Positions 34,016 to 46,268 of a stretch of DNA of 64,000 nucleotides are shown piece after piece (position 1 is the first letter of the stretch; the number at the start of each line of letters is the position of its first letter). Made by a program: the position numbers and the translations under genes. This DNA comes from Medicago truncatula (taxonomy: Eukaryota > Streptophyta > Magnoliopsida > Fabales > Fabaceae). The stretch covers positions 13,023,501 to 13,087,500 of the forward strand of contig NC_053044.1 of assembly GCF_003473485.1 (NCBI RefSeq). Direction: 5' to 3'. The notes under the pieces were generated by a model. It searched no databases. It was given only the letters and a program-made list of their open reading frames with translations, and had not been told where the DNA came from.

Positions 34016-34486
34016 CTAAGATGGCATTTGTTGTAGAAGCAAAGCTCTACTGATCAATAGGTACACTATAGGATGTAGAACCTTCAGAGGAAGACACATT
34101 CCTAGAAGCTTGTAACAATGTAGAGTCAGTTGCAAAGACATGATCGCACTAGAAGGAGAAAGGAAGGAAGAAACATGCAGCAACTTGATAGACTTCCTCT
34201 CTTGAGAAGATTCTATAAACTCTTTCAACTGATGATTAACCCAAAAGAGTAACTCATCCACCAGATGAGCTTGGAAGTTGTTTACCGTACAATTACGTCC
34301 AAAGATTAAGAAGTTATCCAAACAACTGTTGACCCAAGTCTGTAGGTCATTCAATGTTACATCACTCTCAGCAGGATTCACACAGTGAGTCCAAACATGC
34401 TTAATTGAGTTAATTCTTGCAACTAATTCTTGATAGAATTCCTCAAGGTCGGGGTGAATAGGTGGAGGTGGAGAGAATGAGGTCAA
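34016..34486 (-). CDS. Unrecognised open reading frame, 156 codons
   Basis: An open frame on the minus strand begins MTSFSPPPPIHPDLEEFYQE and continues through ARINSIKHVWTHCVNPAESD and FLIFGRNCTVNNFQAHLVDE. It is amphipathic and free of stops but matches no family I know. It lies directly 3' of a decayed Copia gag-protease segment on the same strand, so it could be captured or diverged retrotransposon sequence, or the surviving exon of a host gene. The C-terminal third is less protein-like. Low confidence as a functional gene. Confidence 0.3.
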   Translation of the reverse strand: MTSFSPPPPIHPDLEEFYQELVARINSIKHVWTHCVNPAESDVTLNDLQTWVNSCLDNFLIFGRNCTVNNFQAHLVDELLFWVNHQLKEFIESSQERKSIKLLHVSSFLSPSSAIMSLQLTLHCYKLLGMCLPLKVLHPIVYLLISRALLLQQMPS

Positions 34487-34559
34487 GGTGAGTTCAGGTT
34501 TAGGTTTAGAAGGTCAGGGATGTTGGTCAATATGAGGATAACAATATGAATTTAGGGGG

Positions 34560-36400
34560 TGTAAAAAAAATCTACGACTTTCCACTATGAATGAATGTTT
34601 GCACCCAAGTGCTACAAGGTTTGATTACAAGTAATTAACAAAGTTTATGACTCTTTAAGCCAATTTATGTCATAGCAAGTGTGATATGTTGCACCTATGT
34701 CTACAATCTGAGCCCTTTGCATCAATATCATTTTTCTCTAGCACAGTCATCAAGTTCTGGTACTAATCTTTTGTCAGAATCATTACACCATCATCATTTT
34801 TACTTGAATAAGCACCAGAAAATTTGGAATATGAATCTTCACATTCCATCATATTTGCATAAGAATTTCCTCATCCTCTACCAAAGCTTGAAGGGTAACC
34901 ATGCTTCTTATACATGTCTTAATCAGGGGCGTCCTTGAGGGCGTGCAAACAGCTCAAACGAGCTGGGCCTCCCTCAAGGATGGGCCTCAAAAAAATATTA
35001 AAGCCCAGTAAATAAGTAATAAAAACAACTAGCGTGATTATTTTATAGAGCATTCTAAAGTGGCATAGTTGGTTCAACACTCTTCACCTATGATTTTTCT
35101 TTTTTCTTCTTTTCTTTTCCTTTTTGTTTCTTTAATTAATATTTTTACTAATCAAAACATAATATAATTTTTTTTCTTCTTCTTTTGTTAGAACACATCT
35201 TGTAATTTTTTGTCCACAATTATTGTATAAGGTAGTTAAACTCTAACAACAAATATTATAAATTTTTCATTTGAAAGAACAAACATAATAATTATTCTCT
35301 AAAAAACAGTATAAACCTTTTATTATCGGCTTTGTACAAACTAAGGAAAAATATAACATAGAAAATCAATATAGATATTCGCTTAAATTGTAGTTTTATA
35401 TTATTGATCTTTTATATGTTAGTTACAATAAAGGCTTTTATTTTTTATCTTTACGGTTCTTATTTTAAATTTAAATAAATAATTGCTCTTTTAAAAATTT
35501 ACGTTTTTATTTTATTAAGGGCCTATTTTAACATGAGAGCCGAGCCTCCGAATACTTAGGGACGGCCATGGTCTTAATAGCATAATCTGATTTCCCACAG
35601 AAGCCATAAATTCTTCTATTTGTTCTACCTCTTCCATCAACATCATTTGCTAATCAAGTAGTATTATCCTCTAAAGATGTCGCTGGAGCAGATATCATGC
35701 TATATTGCACCTTTCTTTCTTGTTGCATTATCATAGAGAAAACCCTATTTATTTGAGGTAAAGGGTCCATAAGCACTGCATGTGATGCAACTCTCTAATG
35801 ATAATCTTCATTTAAACATATCAAAAACTGAATCATCCTATCTTCAGCTCTAAAACCCTTAGCATTACACATTGCCAAACAAGTGCAACGAATTGGGCAG
35901 GTATATTGAGGCATAAGCCTATTCTGATCTAGTTTTCCCACAAACCTCTCGTATAAGTGAAATAGTCTAAAATCTTTCGATTCCCTTGCTTTAAATCAAT
36001 AATCTTTTGTTGTAATTGTGCCACTCTAATACGATCACCTCTCATGAATCAATCCTTAAGATCGTTCCACATATCAACAACATTTTATATGAACACAACG
36101 CTTTGAGCAATTGTCGATGAAATTTAATTGATTATCTATGTATGAACAAGATTGTTACACCTTTTCCATGCAGCATGATTCAAATCATCTTTGTATGGAA
36201 TTGGAATTGAACCGTCCACAAACTTAAACTTGTTCTTCATAGCCAATGCTCTTCGCATCTTCATGGACTAGGAATGATAATTATCACCAATAAACTGTGC
36301 CATCAGACTCACAGTTGTTTAATTCTTTGATGGATGAACAAAGTAAAGATCAAGACCTTGAGCTTGATTTTGTGCATTGTTGTTATTTCTCACCATGATC
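34560..36400 (-). pseudogene. Copia retrotransposon gag-protease start, decayed
   Basis: Piecewise minus-strand translation gives a plant Copia gag: MRRALAMKNKFKFVDGSIPI, DDLNHAAWKRCNNLVHT, SSTIAQSVVFI, MWNDLKD, GDRIRVAQLQQKIIDLKQGN. A zinc-knuckle remnant (YGFCGKSDYAI / YKKHGYPSSFGRG) and a protease-like VDIGATYH follow. Many stops break the frame. A MITE (34924-35570) splits the zinc-knuckle region. Integrase, reverse transcriptase and the 3' LTR were not found, so the element is truncated on its left. Confidence 0.8.
34924..35570. mobile_element. hAT-type MITE inserted in the Copia gag
   Basis: The target duplication GTCTTAAT is perfect (34916-34923 and 35571-35578). The imperfect terminal repeats are CAGGGGCGTCCTTGAGG and, reverse-complemented, CATGGCCGTCCCTAAGT. 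Its removal rejoins the zinc-knuckle coding of the Copia element. The interior is AT-rich and non-coding. Confidence 0.85.
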
Positions 36401-36614
36401 TACGAAATTTCTTAAACTAATCAATTAAGAAACTAACACGTAGTTGAATCAAAGAAACGAAACAAGAACAAATCAAAACGATAATGAATCGTTAAGATGA
36501 AAATGATAAAAAAATCGAAACGACAGAAGATCGATTAAACATGAAAGAAGAAGATAAACAAAATCAATGGATAATTCGTTCAATCTTCACGAAGCGGAAG
36601 TAGAGCAAGACAAA

Positions 36615-36629
36615 CCTGCTCTGATACCA
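36615..36629 (-). other. Primer-binding site of the Copia element (TGGTATCAGAGC)
   Basis: On the minus strand the sequence reads TGGTATCAGAGCAGG, complementary to the 3' end of initiator methionine tRNA, the usual Copia primer site. It lies upstream of the gag remnant and next to the presumed 5' LTR. Confidence 0.85.
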
Positions 36630-36646
36630 TCAAAGCAATTCTCAAA

Positions 36647-36880
36647 CATGATGGAAGATAGAGTTTGCTGAAAAGTGAATATTATTCAATCAATAAATTC
36701 TGTAATAGATTGTAGCTTATATTCATGTTACAAATGACAACTGATCATAACTAACTTGTAACTAAATAAATGCAACACAAATGAAAATGAAATTTAAACT
36801 AAAATTACATTTCTAAACTAACTCTAACTTGCATTCCAAGTTATTTGTGGTTAAACTATTCTACGTTTCTTCCTTCTCAT
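36647..36880 (-). mobile_element. Presumed 5' LTR of the decayed Copia element
   Basis: The position upstream of the primer-binding site requires an LTR here. Reading on the minus strand, it would end in CCATCA just before 17 bases and the primer site. The outer end is not clear and no second LTR is available for comparison. Confidence 0.4.
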
Positions 36881-37017
36881 TAGTAGTATTTGCTAAGATG
36901 CTCATATATATTAAAAAACTTAAACATACATATTAAGAACATTATGAAATATTTATATCGATGTAAATCAATCTTCAAGTTTATTTACAATAACTTTTTG
37001 TTTGGTTGGGCAGATGT

Positions 37018-37640
37018 CTGCTTTAGATTGGGAGGAGCGGAGAGCGGCGTGGTAGTGGAGGCGGCGGTTGTGGGAGTGGGAGGAGGAGTTATTAGGAGAG
37101 TGTAGGTTGTTGCTATCTGATGTTACTATGCAACACCAGACCTCCGATCAGTGGAGGTGACAGCTTGATCCTAGTGGCGGTTACTCTGTTCACAATGTTT
37201 ATCAGATGCTCACAACAGATGACAGTCATACATTGGACGCAACTTCGGATTTGATTTGGCACATATATGTTCTGGTAAAGGTGTCTATTCTCGTATGGAG
37301 ACTTCTCCGTAACAGGTTGCCAACCAAGGAGAATCTGGGGGCTCGTGGGATCCTCTCTCAGGAGGCTCAGATGTGCGTGACTGGGTGCGGAAAAGTGGAA
37401 ACGGCGCAACATTTATTCTTCTCTTGTACCATATTCAGAGAGTTATGGCATTTAGTTTGTGATTGGATTAGGGTCTATGGGGCTGCTCCGTATAGCATTG
37501 CTAACCATTTTCTTCAGTTTACTTATTCGACAGGTGGCTCGGCAACTCGAAGATCATTTATGCAACTAACTTAGCTCGTATGTGTTTGGGTTTTATGGAA
37601 TGAACGTAATAATAGACTATTTAGCAACAAGGAAAATAAT
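37018..37640 (+). pseudogene. LINE fragment (zf-RVT region)
   Basis: The main frame at 37206-37574 reads VSILVWRLLRNRLPTKENLG, CVTGCGKVETAQHLFFSC and FRELWHLVCDWIRVYG, the zinc-binding connection domain of plant LINE reverse transcriptases. It ends at a stop, after which LVCVWVLWNERNNRLFSNKE continues the usual order. Upstream is only a short frame-shifted piece. This subfamily differs from the LINE copies in the first 15 kb. Confidence 0.75.
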
Positions 37641-37868
37641 ATTTGTAATTAATTTGTTGGAAAAGGTCCAAATTCACTCGTAGTGGTGGATGAAGGAGGC
37701 TAATGTTGTTTATGTATTAGGGGTTCACAGTTGGTTGGCGTGCCCGCTTACTTGTTTGGGCATTGGTTAGTCATTTCTGTCATGCGGTTTAGAATTTGTT
37801 TGTAAACTCTAGTCATTCTTTTGGCACGTCTTATGTCGGAGATGCGATTTCGTTGTTGTTAATATATA

Positions 37869-38282
37869 CTCCCTCCGTTCCTTTTTAACTGTCACATTTG
37901 TTAAAAAAAATAAAATTCCTATTTAAGTGTCATTTTTAGAGTTTAAGATTATAATATGTCAATTATAGCCTTAACCTCTCAATTACCAAATCTGACACAT
38001 TAATTGCATAGTATTATTGTAGCCTAATCCAATTCCTCTACTCCATTAGACACATTTTACCAAGGCCAAAAAAATGCTTTCTGCTAATAAATGCAATAAA
38101 CCCACTCTTCATTGTTCCAATACATAAAGCCATGCATTTATGCGGTGAACGGCTGATTGATATACAAAGGAAAAGTTACACTACATATATTAAGGGTAGA
38201 AAAGGAAAAAGAGAGCCAATTATGCTTAACCTTGATTGTAGCAAATTGGACAAAAGCGATACATATAAAGGAACAGATGGAG
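37869..38282. mobile_element. Stowaway-like MITE (CTCCCTCCGTTCC)
   Basis: The left end CTCCCTCCGTTCCTTTTTAA pairs with the reverse complement of the right end, CTCCATCTGTTCCTTTATAT. TA flanks each end, the expected duplication for Tc1/mariner-type MITEs. There is no gene inside; small frames here are accidental. Confidence 0.75.
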
Positions 38283-38954
38283 TATTTCATTTTTGTCTTT
38301 TCAAAAACAAAATTTTCAATAACTAACTTTTTATTAATCAAATTTTTGTTATTGTATTTTTACCCCATGGGCTCCCACCCTAGTTTATATAAATTTTAGA
38401 CTAAAATTATCTCACCTCCGAGAAATGAAAATTAACATTTTAATTCTTACAAATTTTCATGAATTAATTTTTTAACAGAAATCTTTCAACAAAGCTCTCT
38501 AACATTGATGCATTCAACACCATTGAGTTTGAACTTGCACCATTGTTAAATTGAAAGAGATATTTTACCATCTCATTCAAGTTATGTTGAGTTTGAAGTT
38601 ATTTCATTTACAAATAAATATTATAAATAAAAAATTGAAAAGAAATGAGTAAAATTTCTAGGAATAATTATCAAAAATAAATTATTTCCTATTAAGGTTT
38701 TATCTTTGATCACATTTAATACCAAATGATTATATTTAATTTCTAAATAACTAACTAACTTTCTAAATTTGACTAGTATTTACTAAAAATTTCCTTTAAT
38801 GTAGTCACGACGATGAGCTGTTTAATTAAAATCGTTTTTTCCATCAATGAATGAATCCACGGATCTAAATTCAAGGAATTCTAACCAAAACCAAAGTGTT
38901 ATAAAATCATAATCAGAATCAGAATCAGAATCACATTGCTGCATTAACACTACA

Positions 38955-41900
38955 ATGAAGAAGTTCCATAGAAATGTTCCTGTTTTCACTTCCACGCGTT
39001 TATTCGCTTCTCTTTTTCTTTTAACTCTTTTTCTCTTTTCTCTCTCCTTCATTCTTCCATCTTCTCCATTATCATCAACTACAACTCCTCCTACCAGTCT
39101 TCTTCATCTCAAACAAAATCAACAACTAGGTTTGTTTCTTTTTCTTGTTATTTCCTCTTCATTGATATAATGTACCTTTTAATTTGGTATATACTTTATT
39201 AAACTTAGATCCTAATACGAAGCACAGATACAGACACGTTGACACCGATAATAGTTTGAGAAAATGACATAATTAAGTGTAATAATATGTGTCGGTGTAT
39301 ACCTCGGACACACCTAATCCGAGGGAGTGTTTATGCTTCATAGGATCGTATGGTTTTATGTGTTTATCTTCTTTTTTTCTTCTTTTTTGGTGTTACATGC
39401 TCTGATTGATGTGTTTTCTATTTCGTTTTTGATGTGTGATTCAGTTTTGATTAATGTAAAGTTTAATTCAATTTGGTTGACACCTTTTACGTTATTAGAT
39501 CATATGATAATTTTTTTTAGGTTCTGTTTGGTAAAATATACAGCGGATGTATAGCTGATGACTTATAAGCTAGCTTATAGTCACAGCGGATAGGCTAGCT
39601 TATAGTGGATAAATGGATAATTTAGCTGATTGAATTTACAGTGCTTGATAAAATTAGCGGTTGAAGTACCTTATAAATTCGAAATAGCATAAAAAAAGTA
39701 TATTTAATTAATACTTAATTTTTTTTCAATTAAGATTGCAGGGGTAAAATTGAGATAAAAAGTGATAAGCTATAAACTTTACTCTGTAACCTACTTGAAT
39801 TAACTTATGAAAAAACGCTATAAGACCATAAAGATAAGCTATAAGCTCGTTAGAAAAGTGTAGTTACCAAAGGGTCTTTTTTAGTCATTTAGTTTATAAG
39901 CTATAAGCTCAAATATGTTTCGTACCAAACAGATCCTTAATGTATTATAAGGGTTTGTTTTATCTTAAAACTCTTAACCCTCTCTTTGGCACGGTAGTGA
40001 ACAGTTCGGCCAAGAGGTAGTAAAGGGAGAAAAATTACCACCCAAAAATCACTTTATATATGCACACATTTAGAAAACCACAACTTATAAGTCTTTGAAA
40101 TTACAATTCCGGATAAATCATATGCCATATGGAGGTACACTTCCATTCCAAGTTTAGTTTTTTTGGAAATGTGGGTGGAGAAAGTTGATCCTGTAAGTAA
40201 TAGTTTAGTCACAGATGGTTTCAGTCAGGATCGAACTCGGTTTTTCTGGTTGATTCAATCTTAACTAAAGTTCATTAACCATATCAGCCCAACTATTTGA
40301 TTGTTTTTATGGTTTTCTGACATTGGCTAAGGTATATTAAATAAATTTAGTTGTTTTTGATGAAATTACTAGTCTTCTTTTAATATAACCTTGATATGTC
40401 CATGTGAGCTTAGCTCAGTTGGTAAGAACAATGCATAATATATGCAAGGTCCACAGTTCGAACCCCGGACACCACCAAAAAAAATATAACCTTGATATTG
40501 TAATTGAAAAAGTATTTATCAAACCTTGAATCTTGATTTTGAAAATAACAGATGAATAATAACAAAGTTCTTAGAGAAAGACAATAGACTATCTTTTTGG
40601 ATACTTGAATAGGTCACTGAATTAGGATGTTAGTTTTTGCTTACTACTTGTTTTCATGCTCTGTTGCTGTCCTATTTTATGCATTTACTAGTTTTCCTTG
40701 GGTTTTGTTTCTCATAATACATCTGCATTGCATAAGCTAATGGACATTACTGAGAAGACGTAACATTAGGTACATTGATTAGAACAACAGGGCAGTAAAC
40801 GCTAAAACTCAGAGCAAATGGCTAGTTTGGACTTTTCAATTTTCGTGAGGTTTCCAATTTTGGCATTTAGTTCTCTTCCTTGCTAGCATTTTTCGTACAT
40901 TTGGGTAAACACTTGGTGCTTTATTATATAAGTGCTTGTGTGTAATGCAAGTTATTTTATACTCAAACTGGATATGTGATTAGACTATTTTCATATCAGT
41001 TGTAAGCTATTTCCAATAGTTATCCCAAAAAGCTTGTGGAAATAAGCTGAAAAATAGCCTATAGACATGCAATAAGCTATTTTGATAAGCTCCTCCATAC
41101 TCTTATACAAGTATTTATGTCATAGGACCAGTCCAAACACGCCTTAAATAAGCTCTTTATGTTTTGCCTATATATATTTTTCCTTTTTGTTTATGAATGA
41201 ACTGATTTTCCTCATTTGCATAACTTTTGGTCTTGTAATGATAGAATTTCATATTCTTGGTTCTTAGGTTTGAAGAGTGATGCCTCTGATTCTAAAGTGT
41301 TCCCAAACGATAAACTACTTGGTGGACTTCTAGCATCTGGATTTGATGATAGATCCTGTCTCAGCAGGTATCGTTCAGTTAAAGGACTATCAGGGAATCC
41401 ATCTCCTTACCTAATTTCAAGATTACGAAAATACGAAGCTCTCCACAAAAAATGCGGACCTTATACCGAATCCTACAATAAAACAGTAAAGGATCTCAAT
41501 TCTGGCCATTTAAGTGAGTCCCCAGACTGTAAGTACGTAGTTTGGATTTCATTTAGTGGTTTAGGGAACAGGATATTGACCTTAGCTTCTGCATTTCTTT
41601 ATGCTCTCCTCACAAATCGTGTTCTTTTGGTTGACCCTGGAGTCGATATGGTCGACCTCTTTTGCGAACCGATTCCAGATGTCTCCTGGTTTCTCCCTCC
41701 TGATTTCCCTCTCAACAGTCAATTTCTTAGTTTGAATCAGAAATCTGATCAATGTCATGGAAAAATGCTAAAAAATAAATCAGTCACGAATTCCAAAGTA
41801 CCTTCTTCTGTCTACCTTCATTTGGCGCATGATTATGATGATGAGGATAAGCTTTTCTTCTGCGATGAAGAACAACAATTTCTGCAGAAAGTTCCTTGGT

Positions 41901-42715
41901 TAATGATGAAAACAGATAATTACTTTATCCCGTCGTTATTCTTGATGCCGTCTTTTGATCAGGAGCTCAGTAATCTCTTTCCAAACAAGGACAAAGTTTT
42001 CCATTTCATAGGCAGGTATTTGTTTCACCCTACAAACAAAGTTTGGGGATTTGTTTCTAGATACTATCAAGCTTATTTAGCTAATGTTGATGAAAGAGTT
42101 GGCATCCAGATTAGGGTTTTCGACACGAGACCCGGTCCATTTCAACATGTATTCGATCAAATCTTAGCTTGCACTTTGAAGGAGAATATCTTGCCTGATA
42201 TTGACAAGAAGCATGATAATATTGGTTCATTAAAAAATTTGAAGTCGAAAGCGGTACTAATGACATCCTTAAATTCTGGTTATTTCGAAAAAGTAAGAGA
42301 CATGTATTGGGAATATCCAACTGTGACCGGAGAAGTTATTGGTGTTTACCAACCAAGCCATGAGGGATATCAACAAACTGAGAAGCAAATACACAATCAA
42401 AAAGCTTGGGCAGAAATGTATCTATTGAGTTTAACCGATGTGTTGGTGACTAGCTCGTGGTCTACTTTCGGCTACGTGGCACAGGGGCTTGGAGGTTTGA
42501 AACCTTATATCCTATACAAACCTGAGAATGAAACTGCTCCTAACCCTCCTTGTCGACGTGCAATGTCAATGGAGCCGTGTTTTCATGCTCCTCCTTTCTA
42601 TGATTGTAAGGCTAAGAGAGGCACTGACACAGGTGCACTTGTTCCTCATGTAAGACATTGTGAGGATATGAGTTGGGGTCTTAAGGTTGTAGACAATAAT
42701 AGTGCTAGTTATTGA
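38955..42715 (+). CDS. GT37 fucosyltransferase, FUT1-like (two exons)
   Basis: Exons 38955-39129 and 41268-42715 join in frame (CTA G|GT TTG) to 540 codons plus a stop. The family transfers fucose from GDP-fucose to cell-wall glycans in the Golgi: Arabidopsis FUT1 acts on xyloglucan galactose, and relatives act on arabinogalactan proteins. An N-terminal membrane anchor spans about residues 12-34 (LFASLFLLTLFLFSLSFIL) with a type II topology. The luminal domain shows WISFSGLGNR (151-160), LLTNRVLLVDPG, VGIQIRVFDTRPGPF (GIQIR 337-341) and VTSSWSTFGYVAQGLGG (SSWSTFGY 454-461), all GT37 hallmarks. No stops or frameshifts. The 2.1-kb intron holds a MITE, a Harbinger-like element and two SINEs. Acceptor substrate cannot be told from sequence. 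Confidence 0.93.
39217..39342. repeat. 'GAAGCACGGACAC' MITE family copy in the fucosyltransferase intron
   Basis: It runs from 'gaagcacagatacagacac' through the core 'aataatatgtgtcggtg' to 'gtgtttatgcttcata'. Internal order and inverted ends match 45962-46102 and 46846-47012. Confidence 0.75.
39520..39936. mobile_element. Harbinger/Tourist-like MITE in the fucosyltransferase intron
   Basis: Ends are GGTTCTGTTTGGTA and, reverse-complemented, GGATCTGTTTGGTA, with TTA flanking both (39517-39519 and 39937-39939). The interior is full of 'agcttataagct' palindromic motifs. Related internal motifs recur at 40985-41140 and 44415-44600. Confidence 0.8.
40163..40300 (-). mobile_element. SINE-like element, minus strand
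   Basis: The reverse complement carries an A-box-like 'gatatggttaatgaac', a B-box GAGTTCGATCCTG and a 3' run ending in A's next to 'ccacatttccaaaaaaac'. No clear target duplication was found, so the limits are approximate. Confidence 0.5.
40398..40482 (+). mobile_element. Short tRNA-derived SINE with perfect 16-bp target duplication
   Basis: The 85-bp insert has an A-box TTAGCTCAGTTGG, a B-box GTTCGAACCCC and a terminal A-run. It is flanked by AATATAACCTTGATAT at 40382-40397 and 40483-40498. It sits in the intron of the fucosyltransferase gene, in sense orientation. Confidence 0.93.
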
Positions 42716-44340
42716 AGTTATGAATTGGATACCACTAGTTATTTTGCTGTAGGATAACATTAGTTACTGATTTCAAATTTATATAGTTTTCTACAGAAAC
42801 CATAACTCCATATTGAGTGCATGGTATATTGGGTTAGCTTTTTTTCCTATTGATATTGATATTGCTGTTGGTAGTTGCGTATTGTTGAAATAACAACCTT
42901 GATTTTCTCAGTTTAAGACTCTAAGTAACTGAAACAAATAATAGAGAACAATATGCATAAAAAGATTTATTTATTGTTGAATTGTTAGTTGTAAATTTGT
43001 GAAGACATTGGAGATTTGTGAGGATATGAGTATGCTTGCAGATGATTTTTGGTTGATAGAGGTGTCAACATAGTTGAGATGTCTTACAACCTATGAAGCC
43101 CGGATACATGATTCGACACGGATACGATACGCTGATACGGGAAAATTTCAAAATTCAAGAAACGATACGGCCAGGATACTTTAATATAAAATTAAATTTA
43201 AACTACAAATTAAAACTCAAAATATAAACTATCTTTTAAAACTCAAAAGCAACAACAAAGAGACGTAAAACCTAGTCCCACATAGTGACCAAACAAACAT
43301 AAAACAACAAGACACAACAATGAATTTGCATCACATACTATTGACTTACCTCTAACTTACCAATAAACAATGTTAGTAGCATAAAAAAAATTGAGTTTTG
43401 AACTTCTTACACCATATTCAATTTATCAATTTATACCATTGGACTATTGTTCCAAGATATTATAATTTTGAAGTAGAGTAACGTGCACTACATATTTACT
43501 TTTCACGAGAGAGGAGTGTAAATCATACTTCTCTTAGGCTTTGTATTGTTTGCGAGTTGGGTTTTAGAGTAAAAAAAGAAGGGAGAACTTACTTTTCTAT
43601 TTTAAATTAAGATCAATTGAGTGTGATAAAAGTATTATACAATCATTTATAATTTTCTTTCAATTATTTTTAAAAAAAATATCAAATATATATCATCAAA
43701 GTATAGACTTAATCTTCCAAAATCATCTCCTAAAACCAACTCGCAAACAAAGCTTTAGAAGAGTGGCAGTAGTTTTCACATATTCTCTTAGACTCGGAAT
43801 TCTTTTCTTATGTTTTCAACTCATCTAAAATTTTCTTTTGATTTTAACCCTCTAAAATGTGAATTTAAAGTTTTTTAATTCATAAGAACAATCATTTTTA
43901 TGCAGTTAAATCGAGTTTGTATTAGGCCTAATGATGAAAGACAGTTAGACACTACATGTAATTTTGGGTGCATTTGAGATGACTACCAGACGATAGAGAT
44001 CAAAATTTAGAGTTTCAAATCTTGGAAGCATGAAAACCAAAGATTTTCTTAGGGACCAAAATTAAAATTCAATTTTTTTTTTTGGGTTAAAAAAAAGATA
44101 TTTATTTACCTATATCAATTATTCAATAAGACAAAAGCAATTAAACCATCCACATTCACATATATTATGCTCTCAGTTATCTAAGTATTAGAAAGCAAGA
44201 TCAGTATACATATGTGTTGGTTTACATTATCAACCACAATCACTTAAAGAAAGAAAGCAACATCCGATCATTTAACCAGACAACACTTAAGTGCTCAAAT
44301 GCCACTGAAACTCAGCTTCTGTTCTTATTCAGAACTCAAA
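42716..44340. other. Intergenic between convergent genes
   Basis: This stretch contains the 3' flanks of the fucosyltransferase (plus) and the prolyl isomerase (minus). Around 43096-43200 lies a repeat-like run with 'cggatacgatacgc' and 'gatacgggaaaatttc'. No gene is recognised. Confidence 0.5.
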
Positions 44341-46268
44341 TCAGTTCTTTCTTCCTTCAGATAAGATAATATGGTAGCCATGCCTGCATTGACATCCAAC
44401 CAAACATTAATAGGGTCTTATTTGGATAACAACTTATAGCATAAACGCTGATCATTTAAGTGTTTATGTATAAACTATTTCTATAACAAATCAAACCATT
44501 TTTATACAAGTTATAAACTGTTTTTTTATTAGCTATCGTTGAGAACTTAAGAAAATAAGTTGAAAACAGCTTATGGACATGTCATAAGTTGTTCCTTAAC
44601 AGGTAATTATGAAATATCTTGTATTCAATGCATTGGAAATCGAAGTATTTGACTTTTTGAAGGAATGATTTCTTAATTCGGAATCCTTAAAGATGGCCCC
44701 AAGGGCACTCGCCGCTCGTTAGCAAGACTCTTATGTTAATAGGTAAACTCAAATTAATCAATCCAAAAGACCTAGCTAAGGAGAAAAGAGAAAGGACACA
44801 AGTAGTGATACTAATATGAGATCAATAATGCATATAATATCAGCTAGAAGGGTGCAAGAGCAATACGTTGATTTGAAAGGAGCACTCGTAACTCCAACAG
44901 GTGTGTTGAAGGCAACTTCCTGAAATGGGCCAGCCATCTTTCCTCGTGGAAACCATCCAAGGTCTCCACCCTTCTTTCCGGATGGACATTCAGAATACTC
45001 TTGAGCTACCTGTGAGATTGGCGGAATATTATCAGTGATAAACAATTGAAGACAAAATATTTCTATCTCAAGACTGATTTTGATTCTTATTTCTCGTTCC
45101 TTCGACCAAACTGACATGCGTATGTATTTTGGGGGAGGAGGAACCAGGATTTCCAACGGTCAGTAAATGCCGGTCAACGGTCATTGGATGCAGATCACAG
45201 AGCTCATATTTTGATATCAACAAAATCAGATTTAATACAATTCAAAATCTGAGTCGTCTGATCTTTCATCCTACAGCTGGAAATATCAACTGCGTTGAAT
45301 CCATTTCTCAGCCCCATTTTAAATACAAAGCCAAATAAGGGTTTAGTGTATACGACAAAACTTAGCTACAATTCTTACTTTGTTTTTTTCAAGAGAGATT
45401 TTTAACACCCTTTAAAAAATTTCCTGGCAGTTATACTCTCTTTTCAATAGAAAACAGTAGTAGTAAAAAATGTATAGCACTGTCTATGTTTTATTCTAGT
45501 GTATAACTTCCAAAATGAAAATAAAAATAATATACCTTTGCAAACTCTGCTGGAGGAACCTTATCCCCATTGTCAAGCCAACCATCTTGCAGCTTCTTGT
45601 AGGCTTCATTAATCTTACCTTGTTTCTCACATAAGATATGTCTTGCTGTGCAAAGTAAAAGCCAGAAATCAATGTAATTCAATCAAAGAAACTTATCATA
45701 TATGGTTATTGGTTATTATAGCCTTGTTTACTTTCTAAAAGCATTTTCAATTTTCATTTTCTAAAATTTATGTTCAAGTGTGCATTTTACAAAAAACAAT
45801 TAAAACTGTTTTGTAATTTCCAAAATTTCAATCTATTTTTGAAAATCGTAAAAGAACATAGTGTGGAAACTATTGGATCAATATTCTCTTATGTTTATTA
45901 GTTGAAGTGAAAATGAAAACAGAAAACATTTGAAGTAAATGGACCCTAAGGTACTTGTGAGCTATTAAGCACGGATACGGACACGAAAACGACACAGTCA
46001 TGCCGACAGTATAATTATATGTGTCGGTGTCGTGTCGGTGTTAGACACAACACATGACCGACCCCGGGACACGCCTAATCCGAGAGTGTCCGTGCTTCAT
46101 GGCTTGTGAGATTGGGGAAAATTTTGTACCTTTGACATAGGTGCAAGTACCAAGCCCATCTGCAGCTTTCCCACCTTTTCCTTTTCCCTTGGAAGCATTC
46201 TCATCACTTCCACTTGCAGCCTGCTTTCCCTTACCCTTTGACTCCTTTGCTTTTGCGTCTTTTCCCAT
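44341..46268 (-). CDS. Parvulin-type peptidyl-prolyl isomerase, PIN4-like (four exons)
   Basis: Exons on the minus strand are 46268-46130, 45645-45536, 45009-44867 and 44383-44341. They join with GT-AG sites and kept frame into 144 codons plus a stop, matching the small parvulins (human PIN4 is about 131 residues). The enzyme class catalyses cis-trans isomerisation of prolyl bonds. The N terminus (MGKDAKAKESKGKGKQAASG ... GKGKGGKAADG) is Lys/Gly-rich, as in PIN4, where it mediates DNA or ribosome contacts. The catalytic fold follows: ARHILCEKQGKINEAYKKL, AQEYSECPSGKKGGDLGWF, RGKMAGPFQEVAF, HGYHIILSEGRKN. There is no WW domain, so this is not a PIN1-type protein. Introns 1 and 3 contain MITE pieces. 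Confidence 0.93.
45962..46102. mobile_element. 'GAAGCACGGACAC' MITE with 8-bp duplication, in a PIN4-like intron
   Basis: Termini are CTATTAAGCACGGATAC and, reverse-complemented, CCATGAAGCACGGACAC. CTTGTGAG flanks both sides (45954-45961 and 46103-46110). The 141-bp interior is rich in 'cgacac' and 'gtgtcg'. The duplication length points to a hAT-like or Mutator-like mechanism. Confidence 0.82.

Noticed and set aside
38132-38399. Several overlapping 60-80 codon frames
   Set aside because: They lie mostly in the Stowaway-like MITE (37869-38282) or its immediate flank and have no protein similarity.
40398-40482. Functional tRNA gene
   Set aside because: It has pol III boxes but no cloverleaf acceptor pairing, and it carries a poly-A tail and a target duplication, so it is a SINE.
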